Counted from the first letter of the stretch, positions 18,354 through 26,173 are shown. The stretch is DNA of 64,000 bases from Pontibacter litorisediminis (GCF_029360645.1 NZ_JARDUA010000006.1:229313-293312), one strand, 5' to 3'. Program-made: numbers and translations. The notes: generated by a model from the letters alone, not told the origin.

Positions 18354-18491
18354 CAGGTTAGTGGGGTTATAGAGAGAGCTAGCGAGTGACGCAAAGGTGG
18401 ATTTATACTTGACCGCATGGTGCAGCCTGCTTATACTATGTTTCTTGGCTCCAGCTCTTAAACTTGTAAACTCCTAAACTCTCTAACACCC

Positions 18492-19295
18492 ATGCCCTAT
18501 ATCATTCAGGACAGATCAAAGCTGCACTACCGTGTGATCGGGCGCGGGCGACGCGTTATGCTGGCCTTCCATGGGTATGGGCAGAGCAGCAGCTATTACC
18601 TATCGATGGAGCGGGCGCTGGGAGAGGATTATACTATCTACGCTTTCGACCTGTTCTTTCACGGGCATAGCCACCTGCACAAGCACAACATGCCGCTCGC
18701 CAAGGAGTTTCTGACGGATTTTATCCAACGCTTTCTGGAGAAGCAGGGGATAGCCGAGTTCTCGCTGATGGGCTTTAGCATGGGGGGCAAGTTTGCTCTG
18801 ACGCTGGTGGAGTGCATGCCGCAACGCATCCGGGAGCTTTTTCTCATTGCCCCGGATGGCATCAAGACGAGCTTCTGGTACAACATTGCCACCTATCCCG
18901 GCTGGCTGCAGCAGCTCTTCAAGCGCACCGTCATAAAGCCAGAGTTCTTCTTTAAGTTCCTGCGGATGCTGCACCGCTACAACCTGGTGCACAAAAGCCT
19001 GCTGCGCTTTGCCCACTACCAGATGGACAGCATGCCGAAGCGCCTGCGCGTGTACCGCAGCTGGATCGGCTTCCGCGACCTGAACTTCGACATCCGTAAA
19101 ATCGTGCAGCTGCTGAACCAGCATGGTGTGGCCGTCACCATGTTCCTCGGCGAGTACGACGAGATCATCTCTCCGAAGCGGGTGGCAGTGTTTATGGATG
19201 CCCTGCATAAGGGCGAGCTGGTGATACTGAAGGCCGGGCACTCTTACCTGCTGCAGGAGGTGGCGGAGCTGCTGCACCGGAAGCGCGGTTCATAA
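18492..19295 (+). CDS. alpha/beta hydrolase
   Basis: A 267-residue serine hydrolase of the alpha/beta fold, without a signal peptide. The oxyanion stretch is LAFHGYGQSS (about 18-27), the nucleophile elbow is GFSMGG (about 95), the acid is in FLGEYDEIISP, and the base is in LKAGHSYLL near the C-terminus. Substrate unknown. It follows a 138-base gap after the DUF502 gene with no clear terminator or promoter and is convergent with a small secreted-protein gene. Confidence 0.88.
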   Translation: MPYIIQDRSKLHYRVIGRGRRVMLAFHGYGQSSSYYLSMERALGEDYTIYAFDLFFHGHSHLHKHNMPLAKEFLTDFIQRFLEKQGIAEFSLMGFSMGGKFALTLVECMPQRIRELFLIAPDGIKTSFWYNIATYPGWLQQLFKRTVIKPEFFFKFLRMLHRYNLVHKSLLRFAHYQMDSMPKRLRVYRSWIGFRDLNFDIRKIVQLLNQHGVAVTMFLGEYDEIISPKRVAVFMDALHKGELVILKAGHSYLLQEVAELLHRKRGS

Positions 19296-19331
19296 GCAAG
19301 GTTATATACCCTGCCGCCCGTACTCCGCCCA

Positions 19332-19354
19332 TGACGCTGCTTACTGCAGCGTTC
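19332..19354. terminator. hairpin between convergent genes
   Basis: ACGCTGC pairs with GCAGCGT across a 5-base loop, between the stops at 19295 and 19356. No T run, so this is only a possible terminator. Confidence 0.35.
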
Positions 19355-19355
19355 C

Positions 19356-19898
19356 TTAGTACTCCTCAGGCAGGCGCAGCGGTGGCAGGAGATAGTAGCG
19401 TCCATCCAGGCGTGCGGCGTTAAAATGGACCTGGAAGGGCATACCCGTGGCGGTGCTAAGGTGCAGTTGAACCGGAATGACAATGGCGTTTTGGGTAGGG
19501 GAGGTGTCGGCAAATATAGCTTCCCGGATATAGGTGGTAGGCCAGTTTACCTCCAGCGTTACCCCATCCTGGATCACCTGCCCGAAATCTTTTTGAAAAT
19601 CCATCAGCAGGTCGGTGGGGGAGTAAAGCAGGAGCATTTCACGCACAGGAGCGGTGCCGAGCTGCATCAGCTTGTCGTATACCTGTTTATTTACCAGTTG
19701 CTGTCGGATGGTGTCGAAGTTGTTGGTTTGCAGCGCCTGGTGCACCAGCAGCGTCAGTAGTTCTATTTTTTCCGCACCAGCCTGCTGGTTGTGCTGCTGC
19801 CGCTGCACCGCCAATGAGTCGGGGTGCTGTGCTGCGGCGCTATTGGTTACCACTGCGGCCAACACCAGCATCACAAACAAGAATTTATACTTTGCCAT
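19356..19898 (-). CDS. secreted protein of unknown function
   Basis: A 180-residue protein with a clear signal peptide (MAKYKFLFVMLVLAAVVTNSAAAQ, cleavage probably after AAAQ near residue 24). The mature part starts with a glutamine-rich stretch and then a mixed alpha/beta domain without recognisable motifs, ending in a basic-aromatic region (GRYYLLPPLRLPEEY). Probably periplasmic or outer-membrane-associated. It is divergent from the sorbosone-dehydrogenase-like gene. I do not recognise the family. Confidence 0.75.
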   Translation of the reverse strand: MAKYKFLFVMLVLAAVVTNSAAAQHPDSLAVQRQQHNQQAGAEKIELLTLLVHQALQTNNFDTIRQQLVNKQVYDKLMQLGTAPVREMLLLYSPTDLLMDFQKDFGQVIQDGVTLEVNWPTTYIREAIFADTSPTQNAIVIPVQLHLSTATGMPFQVHFNAARLDGRYYLLPPLRLPEEY

Positions 19899-20003
19899 GT
19901 ACCTGCTGCTTTAAACATTGTGCCTCTACTGGAGTATACGTATCGTAAAACTTGCGGGGCTCTTGCCCTGTTTCTTAACCATCAAATAAATAATCCGCTA
20001 CAC

Positions 20004-21206
20004 ATGAAAAGAACACTACGCCTGCTGTGTATGGGGCTTGTGCTAAGCACCCTCAGTATGAGCTGCGACTCTGGCAACGGCAACACGGAAACCACCAAAA
20101 CAGGGCCTACTGAGAACGAGCAGGCCGATGATGATGGCATAAGCCTTCCTACCGGGCCAATAGACAAAGACCTGGAGCGAATAAAACTGCCTGAAGGCTT
20201 CCGAATCGACTACTATGCCAAGGATGTAGACAATGCCCGCTCCATGGTGATGAGCCCGTCAGGTATACTGTTCGTAGGCACGCGCGGCGATGACAAAGTA
20301 TACGCTGTGGTGGATGAAAACAAGGATGGCAAGGCCGATGAGGTGGTCGTGGTGGCGTCGGGGCTAAACATGCCGAACGGCGTGGCGCTCCGCAACGGGG
20401 AGTTGTATGTGGCCGAGGTAAGCCGCGTGATCAAATTCCCGAACATCGAGCAGACGTTCCGGGACATGCCAAAGTATGAGGTGGTAAATGATAAATTTCC
20501 CTCCGAAACGCACCACGGCTGGAAATACATCGCCTTCGGACCGGATGATAAGCTCTACGTGCCGGTGGGGGCACCCTGCAACATCTGCAAAGAAGAGAAC
20601 CCGATTTATGCCAGTATTGCGCGCATGAACCCCGATGGTTCGGGCGTAGAGGTATATGCCGAGGGGGTGCGCAATACCGTGGGCTTCGACTGGCATCCGG
20701 AAACCAAGCACCTATACTTTACCGACAACGGCCGCGACATGCTGGGCGACAACATGCCGCCGGACGAGCTGAACCGCGCCACCGAAAAAGGCCAGCACTT
20801 TGGCTACCCTTACTGCCATGCCGGCACCATCTCCGACCCAGAGTTTGGCAACCAGGCCAACTGCAACGATTTTGTAGCGCCCGTGCAAAACCTGAGCCCG
20901 CATGGGGCAGCGCTTGGCATGAAATTCTACACTGGCAAGATGTTCCCGGCCGAGTATAAGAACCGCATCTTTATTGCTGAGCACGGCTCCTGGAACCGCT
21001 CCCAGAAGATAGGCTACCGTGTGATGCAGGCCATTACCGACGGCAGCGGCAACATAACGAGCTATGAGCCTTTTGCCGAGGGCTGGCTGGAGGGTGAGGA
21101 CGACTGGGGTCGCCCGGTAGATGTGCTGGTGATGAAAGACGGCTCGCTGTTGGTGTCTGATGACAAGCAGGGGGCTATCTACCGCATTACGTACGCTAGC
21201 AAGTAA
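20004..21206 (+). CDS. PQQ-type sugar (sorbosone) dehydrogenase-like lipoprotein
   Basis: A 400-residue beta-propeller protein related to L-sorbosone/soluble glucose dehydrogenases that use PQQ. The signal peptide ends in MSC with Cys21 (lipoprotein). Propeller-repeat landmarks are LPEGFRIDYYAKDVDNARSM, GLNMPNGVALRNGELYVAEV, TVGFDWHPETKHLYFTDNGRD, and IFIAEHGSWNRS with WGRPVDVLVMKDGSLLVSDD. A WNRS stretch like this is common in the family. Whether it binds PQQ cannot be told. I use ATG 20004; an earlier in-frame ATG at 19824 overlaps the divergent gene and has no signal peptide. It is followed by repeat hub 1. Confidence 0.88.
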   Translation: MKRTLRLLCMGLVLSTLSMSCDSGNGNTETTKTGPTENEQADDDGISLPTGPIDKDLERIKLPEGFRIDYYAKDVDNARSMVMSPSGILFVGTRGDDKVYAVVDENKDGKADEVVVVASGLNMPNGVALRNGELYVAEVSRVIKFPNIEQTFRDMPKYEVVNDKFPSETHHGWKYIAFGPDDKLYVPVGAPCNICKEENPIYASIARMNPDGSGVEVYAEGVRNTVGFDWHPETKHLYFTDNGRDMLGDNMPPDELNRATEKGQHFGYPYCHAGTISDPEFGNQANCNDFVAPVQNLSPHGAALGMKFYTGKMFPAEYKNRIFIAEHGSWNRSQKIGYRVMQAITDGSGNITSYEPFAEGWLEGEDDWGRPVDVLVMKDGSLLVSDDKQGAIYRITYASK

Positions 21207-21214
21207 TTAACCGC

Positions 21215-21272
21215 AGCGTAGCTCTGAGGGGCAGTGCCGGGTCTAACCACCCCTGCCCCTCAGAGCTACGCT
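21215..21272. repeat. 20-bp perfect inverted repeat
   Basis: AGCGTAGCTCTGAGGGGCAG (21215-21234) is exactly complementary to 21253-21272 across an 18-base loop, 9 bases after the sorbosone-dehydrogenase stop. The loop side contains the GGTCTAACCACCCCTGCCCC module also seen in the other hubs. There is no T tract, so a simple terminator is less likely than a REP-type element. Confidence 0.85.
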
Positions 21273-21317
21273 CGCTACCTTCGAACTTGCGTTGGGAGCT
21301 ATACCTGCTACTTTTTC

Positions 21318-21388
21318 TGTCATCTCGAGCAGAGCGAGAGATCTATCTGGAATTCTAAAGAGATCTCTCCTAAAGGTTCGAGATAACA
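21318..21388. repeat. TCATCTCGA palindromic repeat, copy 1
   Basis: Outer arms TGTCATCTCGA and TCGAGATAACA (one mismatch), inner arms GAGAGATCT/AGATCTCTC, separated by an AT-rich centre. The second copy at 32526-32595 has the same nested design. A partial arm (ATCATCTCGA) occurs near 61208-61217. Confidence 0.85.
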
Positions 21389-21410
21389 AATAGCTGTGGC
21401 TACAGAAATG

Positions 21411-21650
21411 ATTCCCAGTCTTTGGGTTGAGCGCCTTCTAGATTTCCGGTGCCACAGGCAGCCCGAGGTACGAGGGCAGGAAATGTACACCGCGCGATGC
21501 CCTTATCGAGGGCCCCTACCCCCAAGGCGAGCCCTCTCGGGCTTGGCAGAAGTATAATATACAGCTCAAGTATACAACTGGCTCGTAGGGCCAGTCGGGT
21601 TGCAAACCCAACAAATAAAAAGGCACGAGTTGCAAACTCCCGCCAGCGGG
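21411..21650 (+). repeat. structured intergenic element, copy A
   Basis: One of four copies. Starts at CCAGTCTTTGGGTTGAGCGCC-like sequence and ends in CGCCAGCGGG. Hairpins: TGCC/GGCA (21450-21460), AGCCC/GGGCT (21530-21543), TGGC/GCCA (21579-21593), GTCGGGTT/AACCCAAC (21594-21612, one mismatch), and GAGTT/AACTC within 21622-21644. It reads in the same direction as the upstream sorbosone-dehydrogenase-like gene. Like copy D it has a longer centre (CCTACCCCCAAGG) than B and C. Confidence 0.8.
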
Positions 21651-21977
21651 AGGCTTGTGTCAAGATGCAGGGAGCAGCGGCGGCAGGAAAATAGCTGAAG
21701 TATACTTTACGCGGATGAGGAAATCCGCGGCAGACAGTTTGCGGACAAGGCTATACGAAACAGCAGGATACCCAAAGTATAAACTACCGCCTTTGAAGCC
21801 AACCGGGACCCAGGCTCTATACCGTAGTAGGTTACAAGGCGGTAGACTTGCGCCAGAAAGGAAGTATAAAGTATAAAAACAGTCGCTGCCGTGAACCAAA
21901 AGCCGTACTTTATACTTTGTTTAAATTCATGAGAGGAAGTGCGTAAATCCTGATTATCGCACTATCTTTAGCCGCTG

Positions 21978-22460
21978 ATGAAAGAGGAAAAACTAAATAA
22001 ACCCAAGCCGGAAAAAAAGCTGATCGGGCGACGCGAGCTGGTCTCTTTCCCGGAGCTGGATATTGAGGAGATCGAAGCCAAAGTAGACACCGGCGCGTAC
22101 ACCTCCGCTATCCACTGCTCCGACATCCACGAAGAGGTCAGGCCAGACGGCACCAAGGTGATCGCCCTGGACCTGCTGGACCCATCGCACCCACAGTACA
22201 ACCATAAAAAGCTCGAGTTTACAGAGTATGAGCTGCGCGAGATAAAAAGCTCGATAGGGGAGAAGCAGGAGCGCTACGTGATTCGCACCAAGATCAAGAT
22301 CTTCGAAGAGGAGGTAGAGGCCGAGTTCTCCCTCTCAGACCGCAGCGACATGAAGTACCCGGTGCTGATTGGCAGAAAGCTGCTGCAGGGCCGCTTTATA
22401 GTGGATGTGGCCAAGAAAAACCTGGCTTACAAGTATAAGATCAAACATAAACAGAAATAA
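21978..22460 (+). CDS. retropepsin-like aspartic protease (PF05618-type, RimB-like)
   Basis: A 160-residue cytoplasmic protein of the family long called ATP-dependent zinc protease (PF05618), now viewed as retropepsin-like. The single active-site triad is Asp37-Thr38-Gly39 in AKVDTGAYTSAIH; one DTG per chain implies a homodimer, as in retropepsins. The later YPVLIGRKLLQGRFIVDV stretch matches the family's second conserved block. It lies 9 bases before rimK and heads the operon. In Pseudomonas a protein of this type is encoded with RimK and linked to processing of glutamylated ribosomal protein S6; the same role here is inferred. Confidence 0.85.
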   Translation: MKEEKLNKPKPEKKLIGRRELVSFPELDIEEIEAKVDTGAYTSAIHCSDIHEEVRPDGTKVIALDLLDPSHPQYNHKKLEFTEYELREIKSSIGEKQERYVIRTKIKIFEEEVEAEFSLSDRSDMKYPVLIGRKLLQGRFIVDVAKKNLAYKYKIKHKQK

Positions 22461-22469
22461 AGAGCATTT

Positions 22470-23372
22470 ATGAAAATTGCTATTCTCTCCCGTAACCCAA
22501 AGTTGTACTCTACCCGCCGTCTGGTGGAGGCAGCGGAAAAGCGGGGGCACGAGGCCGTGGTACTGGACCACCTGCGCTGCGACCTTGTGATAGAGCAGGG
22601 AGACCCGCACATCCTCTACAAAGGAGAGCGTCTGACGGATGTTGATGCCATCATTCCGCGCATCGGTGCATCCGTTACGTTTTACGGCACGGCCGTGGTG
22701 CGCCAGTTCGAAATGATGAAGGTGAAGAGCGCCGTTGACTCGCAGGCCATCGTGCGCTCCCGCGATAAGCTGCGCTCCTTGCAGATTCTGGGCCGCGCCG
22801 GGTTAGGCCTTCCTAAAACAGCCTTTACCAATTACTCCAAGAACACCTCGGAGCTGGTGAAGGAGGTTGGCGGCGCGCCGCTGGTGATCAAGCTGCTGGA
22901 GGGCACGCAGGGTCTGGGTGTGGTGCTGGCCGAAACCCGCAAGGCGGCTGAGTCAGTGATAGAGGCGTTCCATAACCTGAAGGCGCGCATCATTGTGCAG
23001 GAGTTTATCTCGGAGGCCGGTGGCGCCGATATCCGTGCCTTTGTGGTGAACGGAGAGGTAGTGGGTGCCATGAAGCGCCAGGGCAAGGAGGGCGAGTTCC
23101 GCTCCAACCTGCACCGTGGCGGCAAGGCCGAGCTCATCAAGCTAAGCCGGCAGGAGAAAGCTGCGGCTTTGCTGGCCGCCAAATCGCTGGGGCTGGGCAT
23201 AGCCGGCGTAGACCTACTGCAGTCTAAGCGCGGGCCACTCATTTTGGAGGTTAACTCCTCGCCGGGCCTGGAGGGCATCGAGAAAGCCACCAGCAAGGAT
23301 ATTGCCGGCAAGATCATACAGTACGTGGAGCAGCTGCCCGTAAAGGTCTCCAAAAAGAAAGTAAGCGAGTAG
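22470..23372 (+). CDS. rimK: ribosomal protein S6--glutamate ligase RimK
   Basis: A 300-residue ATP-grasp ligase that adds glutamates to the C-terminus of ribosomal protein S6. N-terminal domain [28 protein letters not shown], linker ([15 protein letters not shown]), ATP-grasp core with [39 protein letters not shown], and the Mg-binding [14 protein letters not shown]. Length equals E. coli RimK. The gene sits between a retropepsin-like protease and an M14-type hydrolase with gaps of 9 bases and 1 base, so the three proteins are probably made together. Confidence 0.94.
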   Translation: MKIAILSRNPKLYSTRRLVEAAEKRGHEAVVLDHLRCDLVIEQGDPHILYKGERLTDVDAIIPRIGASVTFYGTAVVRQFEMMKVKSAVDSQAIVRSRDKLRSLQILGRAGLGLPKTAFTNYSKNTSELVKEVGGAPLVIKLLEGTQGLGVVLAETRKAAESVIEAFHNLKARIIVQEFISEAGGADIRAFVVNGEVVGAMKRQGKEGEFRSNLHRGGKAELIKLSRQEKAAALLAAKSLGLGIAGVDLLQSKRGPLILEVNSSPGLEGIEKATSKDIAGKIIQYVEQLPVKVSKKKVSE

Positions 23373-23373
23373 C

Positions 23374-24315
23374 ATGCCCGAAACGATTGTTATCAACGGT
23401 AGAAGTATAGACCGTGGAGAGAAGGTGCTGACAAAGCTGGTGATCAGCAAACTGCCCAGCGGCACCGTGATTGAGATTCCTGCTTATGTTTTCCGCTCGG
23501 TGAACGACGGGCCGGTGGTGTTGCTAATGGCCGGCATGCACGGCGACGAGGTGAACGGCACTGAGGTTATCCGGCGCATGCTGACGCGCAAAATACTCTA
23601 CCCGCTCAAAGGCACCATTATTGCCGTGCCGGTGCTCAACATCTATGGCTTCCTGAACTTCTCCCGAGAGGTGCCGGACGGCAAGGATGTGAACCGCAGC
23701 TTCCCGGGTAACCGCGATGGCTCGCTGGCCAGCCGTGTGGCGCACCGCTTCATGAAAGAGGTGATGCCGTACGTGGATTATGGCCTCGACTTCCATACCG
23801 GCGGGCGCAGCCGAGCTAACTACCCACAGGTGCGGTGCGTGCTCAACGATTACCGAAATGAGGAGCTGGCCAAGGCCTTTGCCCCGCCGTTTATCCTGAA
23901 TGCCTCCTACCGGCAGGGCTCTTTAAGAAAAGAAGCCGGTAAATTAGGCAAATCCATACTGGTTTACGAAACAGGCGAGAGCCTGCGCTTTGATGAGAAA
24001 GGGATAAAAATGGGCATAGAGGGCACCTGCCGTGTGCTGCACCACCTGGGAATGATCGCCAACTGCTCAGAGCCCACGGAGCCCACTGTTGTCTGTATGA
24101 AAGATATTTGGCTCAGAGCCAAAAATGCAGGCCTCTGGCGAACTTCCATCAACATAGGGGATTATGTGAAAAAGAACCAGCAGGTAGGCAGCATCACCGA
24201 CCCCTATGGGGAGATGGAGGTACGCCTGAACGCCCCGGCCACCGGCTATGTGGTGGGACTGAACAATATGCCTGTGGTGAATCAGGGTGATGCGCTGCTG
24301 CACATTGCCTTTTAA
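23374..24315 (+). CDS. succinylglutamate desuccinylase/aspartoacylase-type (M14) hydrolase
   Basis: A 313-residue zinc hydrolase of the AstE/AspA branch of the M14 carboxypeptidase superfamily. The metal motif is His56-x-x-Glu59 (MAGMHGDEVNGTEV), with a third ligand His near 142 (DYGLDFHTGG); the catalytic Glu is probably in VYETGES. The C-terminal beta domain (from about 230) ends in YVVGLNNMPVVNQGDALLHIAF. It starts one base after the rimK stop. A peptidase-fold enzyme that acts on acylated or gamma-linked amino acids beside RimK suggests removal or trimming of the glutamate tail, but its substrate is not proven. Confidence 0.88.
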   Translation: MPETIVINGRSIDRGEKVLTKLVISKLPSGTVIEIPAYVFRSVNDGPVVLLMAGMHGDEVNGTEVIRRMLTRKILYPLKGTIIAVPVLNIYGFLNFSREVPDGKDVNRSFPGNRDGSLASRVAHRFMKEVMPYVDYGLDFHTGGRSRANYPQVRCVLNDYRNEELAKAFAPPFILNASYRQGSLRKEAGKLGKSILVYETGESLRFDEKGIKMGIEGTCRVLHHLGMIANCSEPTEPTVVCMKDIWLRAKNAGLWRTSINIGDYVKKNQQVGSITDPYGEMEVRLNAPATGYVVGLNNMPVVNQGDALLHIAF

Positions 24316-24339
24316 GTTCGAGCCAAAAGCAGTATAGCA

Positions 24340-24382
24340 AGGCAGGGGGCAACCGCGTTTGTTGCTTCCTGCCTTTTTTATA
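24340..24382 (+). terminator. terminator after the rimK operon
   Basis: GGCAGGGGGCAAC pairs with GTTGCTTCCTGCC (one mismatch) across CGCGTTT, followed by TTTTTTAT. It lies 25 bases after the M14 stop. Confidence 0.92.
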
Positions 24383-24441
24383 TAGAATAATATAAGTATA
24401 TTAGTGTTCTTCTACCGGCACAACTGCGTCTCGATTCAAAC

Positions 24442-24498
24442 ATGGAGCAGAGCAGTGGTGACTTAAAACTTACTTCTGAACAAGGAAAAACGCTATGA
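24442..24498 (+). CDS. 18-residue upstream ORF overlapping the next start (ATGA)
   Basis: Reads MEQSSGDLKLTSEQGKTL and ends at a TGA that overlaps the ATG of the following small gene (ATGA). Its LKLTSEQ resembles MKLTSEK at the start of that gene, and the DNA is similar, suggesting a short duplication. It could be a leader peptide that couples translation. Too short to be sure it is translated. Confidence 0.35.
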   Translation: MEQSSGDLKLTSEQGKTL

Positions 24499-24650
24499 AA
24501 CTAACTTCTGAGAAATTGATGAAAAGCTTTACGAGCGCCCTGAACAAACCCTCGCTGCTCGTAATTGCGGCTGCCTTGGTGATAACCTTTTATGCAGGTG
24601 TGACGGTAGGAAAGTCAATAGGTGAGTTAGTCTATAACCTTACGCACTAA
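24495..24650 (+). CDS. small single-span membrane protein 1
   Basis: A 51-residue protein: a charged N-terminus (MKLTSEKLMKSFTSALNK), one hydrophobic helix (about 20-40, SLLVIAAALVITFYAGVTVG), and a short tail IGELVYNLTH. The tail layout (small residues, G-E, aromatic, then a final S/T-H) matches the next gene (GEFLYYISH), so the two look like paralogs. It follows the rimK terminator, so it belongs to a separate unit. No family recognised; inner membrane predicted. Confidence 0.65.
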   Translation: MKLTSEKLMKSFTSALNKPSLLVIAAALVITFYAGVTVGKSIGELVYNLTH

Positions 24651-24661
24651 CAGCACTACGT

Positions 24662-24796
24662 ATGAGGCTAGTAAAATTCTGTCAGGGCGATGAGTGCAAA
24701 ACCTCCCTGCCCGTAGTAGCAGCTGCCGCCTTTATCCTGTTCATGTACTTTGCAGGAGAGGCAGCAGGCGAGTTCCTGTACTACATCTCTCACTAA
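24662..24796 (+). CDS. small single-span membrane protein 2
   Basis: A 44-residue protein (start MRLVKFCQGDECKTSLPV) with two N-terminal cysteines (Cys7 and Cys12), one hydrophobic segment (about 17-33, PVVAAAAFILFMYFAG), and the tail GEAAGEFLYYISH, related to that of the preceding protein. It starts 11 bases after the previous stop, so the genes are probably co-transcribed. Unknown function. Confidence 0.6.
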   Translation: MRLVKFCQGDECKTSLPVVAAAAFILFMYFAGEAAGEFLYYISH

Positions 24797-24843
24797 AAGT
24801 AACCGGGGTTATCGGATCTTCTTTAAATCAAACGAGCGACTCA

Positions 24844-24972
24844 ATGACTGTCAAGGCGAGAAAGCTGGTGACCGTGATAGCCTTCGCAGGTTTTATCGTG
24901 GGGCTGTTGGTAGGGGCTGGTATCGCCTCCAAACAGGCAACCTCGGGTAAGGCAGTGGTAAAGTTGCGTTAG
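24844..24972 (+). CDS. small single-span membrane protein 3
   Basis: A 42-residue protein (MTVKARKLVTVIAFAGFI...) with a basic N-terminus, one glycine-rich transmembrane helix (about 8-28), and a polar basic tail (SKQATSGKAVVKLR). It is the third small membrane protein in a row and directly precedes a strong terminator. A longer frame from 24694 exists but overlaps protein 2 and looks spurious. No family recognised. Confidence 0.55.
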   Translation: MTVKARKLVTVIAFAGFIVGLLVGAGIASKQATSGKAVVKLR

Positions 24973-24991
24973 CGGAAGCTACTGGAGTAAA

Positions 24992-25036
24992 CAAGATCGC
25001 CCCTGCTATACCTTAGCAGGGGCGATCTTGTTTTAT
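24992..25036. terminator. 17-bp terminator after the small-protein cluster
   Basis: A perfect stem (24992-25008 with 25014-25030; core GATCGCCCCTGC) with a 5-base loop, then TTTT. On the minus strand the tail is TTGTTTA, so it may also end the convergent small gene at 25051. Confidence 0.92.
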
Positions 25037-25050
25037 ACTATGTTTCTGGT

Positions 25051-25287
25051 TTATACCCAGCGCTTTCGCTCACTAAAGTGATTGCACCCGAATTGGGCAC
25101 CCGTTATCATTTCAAATTTTTTAGGCTTCAGGTCGTTGGATGCCTCGTGCACCAGCGGCAGCACGTAAGACGGCTCCAGCGCATGCTGTCCTGTCAGCTC
25201 GTCGCAAACGCCAAAATCATTGCTCTGCAGCTGTACTTTATTGGGGTCCTGCTCCCAGTGGGTGCAGTGGTTACATGTTGCTTCCAT
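25051..25287 (-). CDS. small four-cysteine protein
   Basis: A 78-residue protein starting MEATCNHCTHWEQ. Cysteines occur at residues 5, 8, about 28 (FGVCDE) and about 68 (FGCNHF), with a histidine near the first and last, giving a CxxC...C...CxH pattern that could hold zinc or an iron-sulfur centre. No signal peptide or membrane segment. It is convergent with the small membrane-protein cluster. I do not recognise the family. Confidence 0.6.
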   Translation of the reverse strand: MEATCNHCTHWEQDPNKVQLQSNDFGVCDELTGQHALEPSYVLPLVHEASNDLKPKKFEMITGAQFGCNHFSERKRWV

Positions 25288-25410
25288 AGGTCTGTCAGTT
25301 TTAGTTTATACTTTACCTATACTTGCCTTCAGATGCGGAGGTTGATGTAAGCGTTCGATTTCGGAGAAATTTAGAATCAGGCTAAATAAGCAACGGCACA
25401 GGCTAGTCTA

Positions 25411-25447
25411 CAAAACGAAAGGCCCCGCTCTATCTGAGCGGGGCCTC
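25411..25447 (-). terminator. terminator after the minus-strand secreted protein gene
   Basis: GGCCCCGCTC pairs perfectly with GAGCGGGGCC around a 5-base loop; on the minus strand it is followed by TTTCGTTTTG. It lies 30 bases past the stop at 25477. Confidence 0.85.
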
Positions 25448-25476
25448 TGTTATACCTTTGCTTGCTGCTTCAGGAG

Positions 25477-25968
25477 TTAAAATACGTAGCGCACGTGCAG
25501 GGCCGTGTCCCAGAAACCGCCCCCGCGCGGGATGTTGATATACGGCTTGATGTCGGCACCGATGGTGAACGGGATATCGCGGATGTAGTACTCCAAACCC
25601 AGGATACCGTCGATACCCACGCCTACCACATCGTCGTGATAGTGGTCGTGACCGCGGTCATAGTAGTGGCGGCCTTCCCAGAAACCAATGTGGCCACCAA
25701 TGCCATAGTACCACTGCAGGCCGGCAGCATCAAAGGCCGGTGCGTGTTTCTCGTACAGCACGGTCAGCGCGGTACCCCTGTACTTAAAGCTGGTGCTCAG
25801 GATGCCCTCAATGGCGGCATCGCTCTTAATAAAGTGCTTTACCGTAAGGCCGGATGCGGCACCACCTCTCAGGCCGATGCCTGTAGAGTAGCCACTCTGT
25901 GCCTGTGCGCCAATAGCGGCAAACAGCACAAGCGCCAGTGCAAATGTCAGTTTTTTAAAAGTTCTCAT
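25477..25968 (-). CDS. secreted or outer-membrane beta-barrel-like protein
   Basis: A 163-residue protein with a signal peptide (MRTFKKLTFALALVLFAAIGAQAQ) and alternating glycine-aromatic strands ending in aromatic residues (YSTGIGLRGGAASGLTV..., final VRYVF), typical of small 8-stranded outer-membrane barrels. A histidine/aspartate-rich loop (GRHYYDRGHDHYHDD) in the middle could bind metal. I start at Met at 25968; an in-frame upstream start would add 17 non-signal residues. Function unknown. Confidence 0.75.
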   Translation of the reverse strand: MRTFKKLTFALALVLFAAIGAQAQSGYSTGIGLRGGAASGLTVKHFIKSDAAIEGILSTSFKYRGTALTVLYEKHAPAFDAAGLQWYYGIGGHIGFWEGRHYYDRGHDHYHDDVVGVGIDGILGLEYYIRDIPFTIGADIKPYINIPRGGGFWDTALHVRYVF

Positions 25969-26141
25969 TGGCTTTAAAAGTTGAAATAAAGTCGCGAACC
26001 AGGGCGGGTAAGGAGCCATGGCTGCCGCGAAATTACAACTTCTAACGAGCTTTGAAACTGTTTTTGTATGGTAGGGGCTACTTTTTGCCTCTGTGCAATA
26101 AGTTTAACCGAGGGAAATCGATGTGCTTCTTCAAATCGGTG

Positions 26142-26173
26142 TAGTAATATACTTCTAAAGTGGTATATTACTA
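26142..26173. promoter_or_regulatory. 11-bp inverted repeat, possible operator
   Basis: TAGTAATATAC (26142-26152) and GTATATTACTA (26163-26173) are perfect complements separated by 10 bases. They lie 54 bases before the lipoprotein start, where a regulator dimer would bind. AT-rich with no T tract, so a terminator is unlikely. Confidence 0.6.

Larger units (their letters stand above)
21207..21977. repeat. intergenic repeat hub 1
   Basis: 771 bases without a credible gene. In order: a 20-bp perfect inverted repeat (21215-21272), a 71-bp TCATCTCGA palindrome (21318-21388), copy A of the structured element (21411-21650), a run with further hairpins (CGCGGAT/ATCCGCG at 21710-21729; CTACCGCCTT/AAGGCGGTAG at 21784-21845), and four AAGTATAA/TTATACTT 8-mers near 21775-21915. 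Open frames across it are not conserved between copies. Confidence 0.8.

Noticed and set aside
19824..20003. Longer N-terminus for the sorbosone-dehydrogenase-like protein
   Set aside because: It overlaps the start of the divergent secreted-protein gene and would bury the lipoprotein signal peptide.
21449..21694. Peptides encoded across the structured element
   Set aside because: Similar peptides appear in copies A, B and D, but copies differ by insertions that are not multiples of three, so coding is unlikely.
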